In this document: positions 24,861-31,599 of the stretch, in pieces
How the letters are laid out: every line of letters begins with the position of its first letter
How positions within the stretch are numbered: the first letter of the stretch is position 1
IMG/VR virus record: IMGVR_UViG_3300046804_000662
Coordinates: 1 to 35,236 of that record
DNA: 35,236 bases
Direction: 5' to 3' (one strand)
From: a virus
Translations under genes and position numbers: made by a program
Notes under the pieces: model-generated
What the model was told of the DNA's origin: nothing
The model's database searches: none
What the model saw: the letters and a program-made list of their open reading frames with translations, nothing else

Positions 24861-26207
24861 ATGTATCTAACCGAAGAACTACAAAAGAAATGGGCACCTG
24901 TCCTTGAACACGAAGGATTGGAAGCCATTAAAGACCCATACAAGAAAGCTGTTACAGCTCTTGTTTTGGAAAACCAACAACGTGAAATGGCAGCTGCTGC
25001 TCAGCAGTTGAACGAAACAGCAGTTTCTGCTGCACCAACAAACGTTACAGGTTCTGGCATTCAGAACTACGACCCAATCTTGATTAGCTTGGTTCGCCGT
25101 GCATTGCCTAACTTGATTGCGTATGATGTTGCTGGCGTTCAGCCAATGACAGGCCCAACAGGTTTGATTTTCGCAATGCGTGCTCGTTACAATGCACAAT
25201 CTGGTGCACCTGGTAACACAAACGAAGCATTCTTCAACGAAGCAAACACAGACTTCTCTGGTGCATTGTCTACTGGTAACCCATACGGTTTCGCTGGTAA
25301 CAACACAACAGATATCCGCACAAACCCTGTTGCAGACTTGACTGCTAACCACTTCACAACTGGTATCGGTATGTCTACATCTACAGCAGAAGCTTTGGGT
25401 GCTGATACTGATAGTCCATTCAAGCAAATGGCATTCAGCATTGAGAAAGTTACTGTAACTGCTCAAAGCCGTGCATTGAAAGCTGAATACTCACTAGAAC
25501 TTGCACAAGACTTGAAGGCAATCCATGGTTTGGATGCTGAAACAGAATTGTCTAACATTCTGTCAACAGAAATCTTGGCTGAAATCAACCGTGAAGTTAT
25601 CCGCACAATCTATACTTGCGCTGTTCCTGGTGCTCAGTATGGCACAACAACTGCTGGTGCTTTCGACTTGGACACAGACTCTAACGGTCGTTGGTCTGTT
25701 GAACGTTTCAAAGGTTTGATTTTCCAAATCGAACGTGATGCTAACGTTATTGCTAAGCAAACTCGTCGTGGTAAAGGTAACGTGATGATTGTATCATCTG
25801 ACGTTGCTTCTGCTATGGCTATGGCTGGCGTGTTGCAATACACACCTAACCTATCTGCTGACTTGCAAGTAGATGACACTGGCAATACATTTGCTGGTAT
25901 GTTGCACGGTCGTATCAAGGTCTACATCGACCCATACTTCGGTGGTTACACATCTAACCAAGAATTGGTGACAATCGGTTATAAGGGTACTTCTCCTTAT
26001 GACGCTGGTATTTTCTACTGCCCATACGTTCCTCTACAAATGGTTCGTGCAGTTGACCAGCACACATTCCAACCAAAGATTGGTTTCAAGACTCGTTACG
26101 GCATGGTTGCAAACCCATTCGCAACTGGTTTGACAACAGGTAATGGCGCATTGAACGCACGTTCAAACGTTTACTACCGTATCTTCCAAGTTAAGAACTT
26201 GATGTAA
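24861..26207 (+). CDS. 23: Major capsid protein gp23
   Basis: The 448-residue protein is gp23 of T4-like phages. Diagnostic stretches are 'DPILISLVRRALPNLIAYDVAGVQPMTGPTGLIFAMRARY', 'KVTVTAQSRALKAEYSLELAQDLKAIHGLDAETELSNILSTEI', 'ANVIAKQTRRGKGNVMIVSSDVASAMAMAG' and 'FQPKIGFKTRYGMVANPFA'. The first 60 or so residues form the helical pro-region that gp21 removes, with the cut expected near 'NVTGSGIQNYDP'. Codon use is strongly biased: every arginine I read is CGT or CGC, and leucine is mostly TTG. The fibre genes instead favour AGA and TTA. This fits very high expression. A strong terminator follows. Confidence 0.98.
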   Translation: MYLTEELQKKWAPVLEHEGLEAIKDPYKKAVTALVLENQQREMAAAAQQLNETAVSAAPTNVTGSGIQNYDPILISLVRRALPNLIAYDVAGVQPMTGPTGLIFAMRARYNAQSGAPGNTNEAFFNEANTDFSGALSTGNPYGFAGNNTTDIRTNPVADLTANHFTTGIGMSTSTAEALGADTDSPFKQMAFSIEKVTVTAQSRALKAEYSLELAQDLKAIHGLDAETELSNILSTEILAEINREVIRTIYTCAVPGAQYGTTTAGAFDLDTDSNGRWSVERFKGLIFQIERDANVIAKQTRRGKGNVMIVSSDVASAMAMAGVLQYTPNLSADLQVDDTGNTFAGMLHGRIKVYIDPYFGGYTSNQELVTIGYKGTSPYDAGIFYCPYVPLQMVRAVDQHTFQPKIGFKTRYGMVANPFATGLTTGNGALNARSNVYYRIFQVKNLM

Positions 26208-26230
26208 TCCCCGTTAAGAGGGATATTTAC

Positions 26231-26259
26231 AGAGGGTGCTTCGGCACCCTCTTTTTTTT
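26231..26259 (+). terminator. Intrinsic terminator after gp23
   Basis: AGAGGGTGC (26231-26239) and GCACCCTCT (26244-26252) form a perfect nine-pair stem with a stable TTCG loop. The pairing ends in a T run to 26259. It ends the capsid transcript. Confidence 0.95.
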
Positions 26260-26263
26260 GGCT

Positions 26264-26271
26264 CCTAAATA
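26264..26271 (+). promoter_or_regulatory. Weak late promoter-like box (CCTAAATA)
   Basis: CCTAAATA differs from NATAAATA at one position. It lies just after the gp23 terminator and 18 bases before ATG 26289, with a Shine-Dalgarno sequence GAGGAG between. It could restart late transcription for the tail-tube-like gene. Confidence 0.4.
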
Positions 26272-26288
26272 CTGATAGAGGAGATAAA

Positions 26289-26801
26289 ATGACAGCTTTA
26301 AATAGAAGTCCTGAGAATACAAACTTTCTACAACCGACAAAATACCTTTTGACGTTTGATAGAATTAGAACGACACAATACTTTTGTCAGACTGTTAATT
26401 TACCTGGTGTATCATTAGGTGAAGTTAATCGTGCTACGCCTTTTTTGGACATGTATTCTCCTGGAACAAAACTGACGTATGAACCATTGCAAATAGAGTT
26501 TATATTGGACGAGAAGTTGCAAGGATGGAAAAATCTATACGACTGGTTCTTAACAATGGCTGATCCTGATGGCTTTGAAAAGCGTGATGGTAGTAGAGAA
26601 CTACAAACCAATAAACATTTCTCGGATGCCACATTGTCCATTTTAAGTGGTCTAAACAATCCACTTATCAGAATACAATATACAAATTTATTTCCTTTGA
26701 GTATCAGTGATATTAGATTTGATTCAACACAATCTGCGGATACAATAATGACCGCAACGGCATCATTCAGATATCAATCATACAAATACTTGACAGTTTA
26801 A
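26289..26801 (+). CDS. Tail-tube-fold structural protein (gp19/gp3-like position)
   Basis: The 170-residue protein opens 'FLQPTKYLLTFDRIRTTQYFCQTVNLPGVSLGEVNRATPFLDMYSPGTKLTYEPLQIEFILDEKLQGW'. The 'F...I..tqyFcQ.v.lPGvs' and 'G.klty..l.i.F..De.l..w' patterns are typical of tail-tube-fold proteins of T4-like marine phages. It is a distant relative of gp19 encoded here. In cyanophages the gene between gp23 and uvsY is a small tail protein, often labelled gp3 (tail completion); the fold argues for a tube or tube-end role. The exact homologue is uncertain. The final codons contain the -35 box of the next promoter. Confidence 0.7.
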   Translation: MTALNRSPENTNFLQPTKYLLTFDRIRTTQYFCQTVNLPGVSLGEVNRATPFLDMYSPGTKLTYEPLQIEFILDEKLQGWKNLYDWFLTMADPDGFEKRDGSRELQTNKHFSDATLSILSGLNNPLIRIQYTNLFPLSISDIRFDSTQSADTIMTATASFRYQSYKYLTV

Positions 26802-26818
26802 TCATTTTGTGTTATAAT
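26790..26818 (+). promoter_or_regulatory. Perfect sigma70 promoter for the recombination module
   Basis: TTGACA (26790-26795) and TATAAT (26813-26818) are separated by exactly 17 bases, a full match to the bacterial housekeeping promoter. The -35 box overlaps the last codons and stop of the preceding gene. Transcription should begin near 26825, about 60 bases before uvsY. It is expected to be an early promoter read by host polymerase alone. Confidence 0.9.
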
Positions 26819-26830
26819 GTTTTGAATGGA

Positions 26831-26857
26831 TAAAATCACATTAAGTTGTTGATTTTA
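26831..26857 (+). promoter_or_regulatory. Inverted repeat in uvsY leader
   Basis: TAAAATCA (26831-26838) and TGATTTTA (26850-26857) are perfect inverted copies with an 11-base loop, placed just after the predicted start of early transcription. It may be an RNA hairpin that protects the 5' end or a binding site. It is AT-rich and has no T run, so it is not a terminator. Confidence 0.45.
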
Positions 26858-26885
26858 AATAACAATTTGTAATTTTTGAATAGAT

Positions 26886-27320
26886 ATGGAAACACTTGAA
26901 CAAGTTTTAAAAATGTGGGAATCGGATGCGGTCATAGACCAAACCGAACCATCTAAAGAACTATTAAACATTCCCAAATATCATAGTAAGTATCTTGGTA
27001 TTCTTACTAAGCATAAGATTGCCTCAAAGAAGGCTCACTTTGATTATCTACGTATGCGTAAGGTCAAGTGGGAATACTTCACTGGTAAAATGTCACAAGA
27101 AGAATTGGAACAATACGGTTGGGAACCGTTCCAGTTCGCACTCAAATCAGACATAAACACATATCTAGAGGCAGATAAAGACCTCATCAAGTTACTTGAA
27201 AAGAAAGTTTACCACGAAGAAGTTGTGTCGGTGTTGGAATCTATTATGAATGAGTTGAAACAACGAACATGGCAACTACGTGATTTCATATCATGGGAGA
27301 AGTTCATTGGCGGACAATGA
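26886..27320 (+). CDS. uvsY: Recombination mediator UvsY
   Basis: The 144-residue helical protein matches UvsY of T4-like phages: 'LEQVLKMWESDAVID' at the N-terminus, 'PKYHSKYLGILTKHKIASKKAHFDYLRMRKVKWEYFTGKMSQEELEQYGWEPFQF' in the middle and 'LESIMNELKQRTWQLRDFISWEKFI' at the end. UvsY loads the UvsX recombinase on gp32-coated single strands. Length is close to T4 UvsY (137). It is the first gene after the early promoter and overlaps uvsW by 14 bases if the TTG start is correct. No clear Shine-Dalgarno sequence precedes it (only AGAT). Confidence 0.9.
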   Translation: METLEQVLKMWESDAVIDQTEPSKELLNIPKYHSKYLGILTKHKIASKKAHFDYLRMRKVKWEYFTGKMSQEELEQYGWEPFQFALKSDINTYLEADKDLIKLLEKKVYHEEVVSVLESIMNELKQRTWQLRDFISWEKFIGGQ

Positions 27321-28800
27321 TTTAATAATAACCAAGGTAAACGAAGTCTACGGAAAAGTGGATTGCGAACGCCATATTGCACGGGAACTATCCGAATACT
27401 TCACGTTCTTTGTTCCTGGTTACCAGTTCGTTCCAGCCTATCGGAATCGAATTTGGGACGGTAAGATTCGACTATTCAACTTACAGACCAGTCAAATATA
27501 CTTGGGTCTGATGCCCTACCTATTAGAATTTTGTGATGAAAGAGGTTACACATACTCTCACAACTTTGTCAAAGATGATTATTCAGTATATTTGGCAGAA
27601 AAATTTATCAAAACATTAAATCTACATTCTAACGGTCAACCAATCAGCGTTAGAAAACACCAGATGGACGCATTTATACACACTATGCGTAATCGTAGAG
27701 CGTTAATATTGTCTCCAACTGCATCTGGTAAATCACTAATCATCTATCTGATTTGCAGACAACTATTAGACTATCAAAAACTAAAAGGTCTAATCATTGT
27801 TCCAACAACTTCTTTGGTTGAACAGTTATACTCCGACTTTGGAGACTATGCAAGTGAAAGTGGTTTCAAAAACTACATGCATGTGCATAGAATTTATCAA
27901 GGCAAAGAAAAGAACACGGACAAACCCATAACAATATCAACGTGGCAATCTCTGTATCAGTTACCTAAAGAATACTTTGAACAGTTCGATTATATCATTG
28001 GTGATGAGGCACACCTTTTCAAAGCACAATCTTTGACCACAATTATGACCTCGGCCAAAAATACGAAATATCGTATTGGTCTAACAGGCACTTTAGATGG
28101 AACTAAAACCCACAAACTGGTTTTGGAAGGGTTATTCGGTCCTGTTGAAAGAGTTACAACCACAAAAGAACTGATAGACACTAAACAGTTATCAGATTTT
28201 ACCATTAAATGTCTTGTTTTAAAACACAATGAAGATATTTGTGATGAAATGAAAAACAAAACATATGCGGAAGAAATACAGTATTTAATTTCTAATGAAC
28301 CTAGAAACAGATTCATACGCAATCTAACAATTTCTCTGAAAAATAACACTCTGGTTCTCTATCAGATGGTAGAAAAACATGGCCAAATTCTTTATGATAT
28401 GATTAAAGAAAAGGCAGGAGATAGAAAAGTATTCTTCATACACGGCGGTGTGGATACGGAAGATAGAGAACGAATCAGAAAGATTATGGAGGAAGAAAAT
28501 GACGCTATTATCGTGGCTTCTTTTGGCACTTTTAGCACTGGTATCAACATACGCAATCTTCACAATATCATATTTGCGAGCCCGTCTAAGTCACGTGTCC
28601 GTAATTTGCAGAGTATTGGAAGGGCTTTACGCAAATCAGGTGGAAAAGAACAAGCAACTCTCTATGACATTGCAGATGACCTCAGAATCAAAAAACACGT
28701 AAACTTTACGCTGCAACACTTCATCGAAAGAGTTAAGATATATAATGAGGAGAAGTTCTCATTTAAGATATACAATATAGGACTAAAAAATGGCAGTTAA
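27307..28800 (+). CDS. uvsW: RNA-DNA/DNA helicase UvsW
   Basis: The 497-residue SF2 helicase unwinds R-loops and recombination intermediates and helps shift T4 from origin to recombination-dependent replication. The N-terminal UvsW domain shows 'VPGYQFVPAYRNRIWDGKIRLF'. Helicase motifs are I 'SPTASGKS' (Lys142), II 'GDEAH' (233-236), III 'LTGT' and VI 'QSIGRALRKSG'. I prefer TTG 27307: GGGAGA at 27295-27300 is a good Shine-Dalgarno sequence, and the conserved region begins a few residues later (DLIITKVNEVYGKV). GTG 27280 is the upstream alternative. The end overlaps the next gene by 11 bases. Confidence 0.95.
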   Translation: MADNDLIITKVNEVYGKVDCERHIARELSEYFTFFVPGYQFVPAYRNRIWDGKIRLFNLQTSQIYLGLMPYLLEFCDERGYTYSHNFVKDDYSVYLAEKFIKTLNLHSNGQPISVRKHQMDAFIHTMRNRRALILSPTASGKSLIIYLICRQLLDYQKLKGLIIVPTTSLVEQLYSDFGDYASESGFKNYMHVHRIYQGKEKNTDKPITISTWQSLYQLPKEYFEQFDYIIGDEAHLFKAQSLTTIMTSAKNTKYRIGLTGTLDGTKTHKLVLEGLFGPVERVTTTKELIDTKQLSDFTIKCLVLKHNEDICDEMKNKTYAEEIQYLISNEPRNRFIRNLTISLKNNTLVLYQMVEKHGQILYDMIKEKAGDRKVFFIHGGVDTEDRERIRKIMEEENDAIIVASFGTFSTGINIRNLHNIIFASPSKSRVRNLQSIGRALRKSGGKEQATLYDIADDLRIKKHVNFTLQHFIERVKIYNEEKFSFKIYNIGLKNGS

Positions 28801-29140
28801 AATTTTACGCTTTAAAGACGGTCTGGATGTTATTTGTGATATCCTTTTTGAAAAGGACAACAAGATGGTAATTGAAAACCCTATGTTGTTCGAACTAAGA
28901 GGAGCAAATTTGGTGTTACAACAATGGTTACCAATGGCCGTCATGAAGGGCGAGTCTGTGGAAATTTATGTGGATAGCATCATATGTTCAATGGAACCAT
29001 CGGAAGATTTTGCAGAATACTACATTACTTCCATGGAAAGATTGAAAAACTTTGAGAGGAAAGAGAGAGAAGTGGATATTAGTGATGAGGTGTTAGCAGC
29101 TTTTGAAGAAAAAGAAACTGGTAAAGCCCTAATACATTAA
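28790..29140 (+). CDS. Small Sm-like-fold protein, conserved beside uvsW
   Basis: The 116-residue protein begins with a strand pattern 'VKILRFKDGLDVICDILFEKDNKMVIENPMLFEL' that resembles an Sm/Hfq-like beta barrel (strand, 'G', strand, then 'NP'). Residues 40-65 carry 'WLPMAVMKGESVEIYVDSIICSMEPS', and a helix follows (EYYITSMERLKNFE). Small proteins of this shape stand near uvsW and gp55 in cyanophages with no known function. RNA binding would be an attractive guess but is unproven. Shine-Dalgarno AGGA at 28778-28781. It overlaps uvsW, so it belongs to the same operon. Confidence 0.5.
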   Translation: MAVKILRFKDGLDVICDILFEKDNKMVIENPMLFELRGANLVLQQWLPMAVMKGESVEIYVDSIICSMEPSEDFAEYYITSMERLKNFERKEREVDISDEVLAAFEEKETGKALIH

Positions 29141-29212
29141 TATCATAGGGGGACACCGTGGACTTTAACACATGTCAAGCCCTTTGTCAATAACTTTTTA
29201 TGGTATATTTGA

Positions 29213-29758
29213 ATGAGTAAACAAAAACATTATATAAACAATGAAGATTTTTTAAAGGCATTAGTAGACTACAAAACTAGATGCACAGAGGCCGCCGCAC
29301 AAGGCAAACCTAAACCTAATATTCCCAATTACATTGGCGAATGTTTTATGAAGATTGCCGAAGGTCTATCACACAAACCAAACTTCATCAACTACACATA
29401 TCGTGATGAAATGATTGCCGATGGTATCGAAAACTGTCTGATGTATTTCGAGAACTTTGATCCTACCAAATCTAAAAATCCATTCGCATACTTCACTCAA
29501 GTAATCTATTTTGCTTTCTTACGCAGGATTCAAAAAGAGAAGAAACAACTATACGTCAAATACAAGGCCACAGAAATGTATGGTGTTTTGGATGAATTCG
29601 AAATGTTAGAGAGTGAAGATGGTGTCACCAAACAATTTGAATTGTATGAGAATATTTCCGAATTCATTGAGAATTATGAAGATGCCAAAAAGACCAAAAA
29701 GGAAGCCAAAAATTTGGTAAAGAAACCAAAAGGACTTGAAAAATTTATTGAGGAGTGA
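29213..29758 (+). CDS. 55: Late-promoter sigma factor gp55
   Basis: The 181-residue protein matches gp55 of marine T4-like phages: 'HYINNEDFLKALVDYKTRC', 'PNYIGECFMKIAEGLSHKPNFINYTYRDEMIADGIENCLMYFENFDPTKSKNPFAYFTQVIYFAFLRRIQKEKKQLYVK'. The middle part is the region 2-like core that contacts core polymerase and the TATAAATA box, including 'NPFAYFTQVIYFAF'. The C-terminus is Lys-rich and may hold the sliding-clamp-binding end. It directs transcription from the late boxes found throughout this window. The usual co-activator gp33 is not visible here. The upstream gap of 72 bases contains no convincing promoter. Confidence 0.93.
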   Translation: MSKQKHYINNEDFLKALVDYKTRCTEAAAQGKPKPNIPNYIGECFMKIAEGLSHKPNFINYTYRDEMIADGIENCLMYFENFDPTKSKNPFAYFTQVIYFAFLRRIQKEKKQLYVKYKATEMYGVLDEFEMLESEDGVTKQFELYENISEFIENYEDAKKTKKEAKNLVKKPKGLEKFIEE

Positions 29759-29762
29759 TATA

Positions 29763-30095
29763 ATGAAATATGATATTTTCGATATTGGTGGTGAAGTCGT
29801 TAAAGATAATGAAACCTATTTGTTACGAGACAATACACTACTAGAAAAATTAACCGTTAGTAGCACAAGATTACATCCATCAAAAAGCACCAGAGGTCAC
29901 ACCCATGCAGGCCAAGAAGAAGTATATTTCTTTGTGTCTGGTTCTGGCAAAATAGAATTAGATGGTGATGTTTATGATGTTGAAAAGAACTCAATGATTC
30001 TAATCAAAGACGGTGTATATCACAGAGTATACAACACATCCGAAACTGAAGAATTATATTTCGTTTGTGTGTTTGACAGTAGGAGAAATCACTGA
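29763..30095 (+). CDS. Single-domain cupin protein
   Basis: The 110-residue protein is a small cupin. Motif 1 is 'RGHTHAGQEEVYFFVSGSG' with His46, His48 and Glu52/Glu53 as metal ligands, and motif 2 is 'DGVYHRVYN' with His87. Small cupins of this type act on sugars or bind small ligands; the substrate is not evident. I chose ATG 29763, which has the excellent Shine-Dalgarno sequence AGGAGTGAT just before it, over an in-frame upstream alternative at 29736. Its TGA overlaps the ATG of a cytidylyltransferase, which suggests the two act in one pathway, possibly on phosphosugar or surface polymer precursors. Confidence 0.85.
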   Translation: MKYDIFDIGGEVVKDNETYLLRDNTLLEKLTVSSTRLHPSKSTRGHTHAGQEEVYFFVSGSGKIELDGDVYDVEKNSMILIKDGVYHRVYNTSETEELYFVCVFDSRRNH

Positions 30096-30535
30096 TGACA
30101 GTTGGATTTACTTGTTCCACTTTTGATTTGTTCCATGCAGGACACATCATCATGCTTAAAGAAGCCAAAACACAATGTGATTACCTAATTGTAGGACTAC
30201 AAACTGACCCTACCATAGATAGACCAAAAGAAAAAAACAAACCAGTTCAAAGTATTTTTGAACGTTATGTTCAGTTGCAAGCTTGCAAATTTGTGGATGA
30301 AATAGTGGTATATGCAACGGAAAAAGATTTGTTGGACATATTGCTTTCTTATCCAATTAATGTTAGAATATTAGGTGATGAATATGAAAACAAAACTTTT
30401 ACTGGTAGACAAGAATGTATCAGTAAAGGTATTAAGTTTTATTTCAATAAACGTGAACACACTTTTTCCACAACAGAATTACGAAAAAGAGTGGTAGATG
30501 CAGAAGCTGAAAAGATGATGAAAAATATAGTATGA
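30095..30535 (+). CDS. Glycerol-3-phosphate cytidylyltransferase-like nucleotidyltransferase
   Basis: The 146-residue enzyme belongs to the HxGH nucleotidyltransferase superfamily. The signature is 'STFDLFHAGHIIML' (His14 and His17), and the second signature is 'FSTTELRKRV' (ISSTxxR type) near residue 128. Middle residues 'DYLIVGLQTDPTIDRP' and 'KFVDEIVVYATEKDLLDIL' are typical of the TagD/RfaE-like branch that makes CDP-glycerol or nucleotide-activated heptose. Similar genes occur in cyanophages and pelagiphages. The acceptor cannot be told from the sequence. It overlaps the cupin at its start and gp47 at its end (ATGA). Confidence 0.8.
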   Translation: MTVGFTCSTFDLFHAGHIIMLKEAKTQCDYLIVGLQTDPTIDRPKEKNKPVQSIFERYVQLQACKFVDEIVVYATEKDLLDILLSYPINVRILGDEYENKTFTGRQECISKGIKFYFNKREHTFSTTELRKRVVDAEAEKMMKNIV

Positions 30536-31599
30536 AAGTAGCCATAATAACCGACCAACATTTTGGTGCCAGAAATGACTCTACGTTGTTTCTAGATTTC
30601 TTTGAAAAGTTTTATAAAGATGTTTTCTTTCCAACATTAGAAAAAGAAAAGATTGATACCGTATTAATTCTTGGTGATACCTTTGACCGTAGAAAGTATG
30701 TCAACTTCTTTTCATTGAAACGTGCCAAACAAATGTTCTTTGAACCACTTTTTAATCGTGGTATACAAGTTCATATGTTGGCTGGCAACCACGACACCTA
30801 CTTTAAGAATACGAATGATGTTAACTCAGCAGACTTGCTGTTGGGTGAATACGGCATTTCATTAAATGTGATTGACCACCCAGCTGAAATCTACGTTGGT
30901 CCCCACAAAATCTGTATGATGCCTTGGATATGTGCCGAGAATTATGAAGATTCTATGGAAACATTAAAAGATACCGATGCAAAATTTTGTATGGGTCATT
31001 TTGAGATTGCCGGCTTTGCCATGTATCGTGGTATGCCATCAGAAGGTGGTCTAGACCGCAGTATTTTTAGAAAGTTTAGTCACACATTTAGTGGTCATTA
31101 CCACCACAAATCTTCCAGTGATGATATCTTTTATCTTGGAAACCCATATGAATTAACGTGGCAAGATTATAACGATCCACGTGGTTTCCATTTGTTTGAT
31201 TTAGATACACATCAATTGGAGTTCGTAGAGAATCCATATAAAATGTTCCATCGAATTATCTACGATGATAAGGAACAAACAATCAAAGAGATTGACAATA
31301 TGGATTTGAAACCATACACCAACACATACGTTAAAGTGGTTGTAATAAACAAAACCAACCCGTATTTGTTTGACAAGTTCATGAATAACCTGTATAATGT
31401 AAACCCAGCAGACATTACTATTGCGGAAGACTTTTCAGAATTGACTGATGATGACACTTTAGTGGATGAAGCTGAAGATACTCTTACCATACTCAACAAA
31501 TATGTTGATGGTATTACAGAAGAAAGTATCGACAACGATAAATTGAAAACAATATTGAAAGAACTCTACGTAGAGGCATTGAATACTGAACAAGCATGA
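30532..31599 (+). CDS. 47: Recombination nuclease subunit gp47 (Mre11-like)
   Basis: The 355-residue calcineurin-type phosphoesterase is the nuclease half of the gp46-gp47 complex that resects DNA ends for recombination-dependent replication and host DNA degradation. Metal-binding motifs are complete: 'TDQHFG' (Asp8, His10), 'LGDTFD' (Asp49), 'GNHD' (85-88), 'MGHFEI' and 'SGHYHHKS'. Length matches T4 gp47 (339). The start overlaps the cytidylyltransferase stop and the end overlaps gp46 (ATGA), giving tight coupling. Confidence 0.96.
   Translation: MKVAIITDQHFGARNDSTLFLDFFEKFYKDVFFPTLEKEKIDTVLILGDTFDRRKYVNFFSLKRAKQMFFEPLFNRGIQVHMLAGNHDTYFKNTNDVNSADLLLGEYGISLNVIDHPAEIYVGPHKICMMPWICAENYEDSMETLKDTDAKFCMGHFEIAGFAMYRGMPSEGGLDRSIFRKFSHTFSGHYHHKSSSDDIFYLGNPYELTWQDYNDPRGFHLFDLDTHQLEFVENPYKMFHRIIYDDKEQTIKEIDNMDLKPYTNTYVKVVVINKTNPYLFDKFMNNLYNVNPADITIAEDFSELTDDDTLVDEAEDTLTILNKYVDGITEESIDNDKLKTILKELYVEALNTEQA

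Noticed and set aside
24879-25466. 195-codon Cys-rich minus-strand frame inside gp23
   Set aside because: It lies opposite strongly biased capsid codons and is rich in Cys/Val because of them; gp23 is certain.
26207-26224. Small hairpin ATCCC/GGGAT after gp23
   Set aside because: Five pairs with an eight-base loop and no T run; the strong terminator at 26231-26259 is sufficient.
29184-29209. Early promoter (TTGTCA ... TGGTATATT) for gp55
   Set aside because: The spacer is 14 bases and the expected transcription start would fall after the gp55 ATG at 29213.
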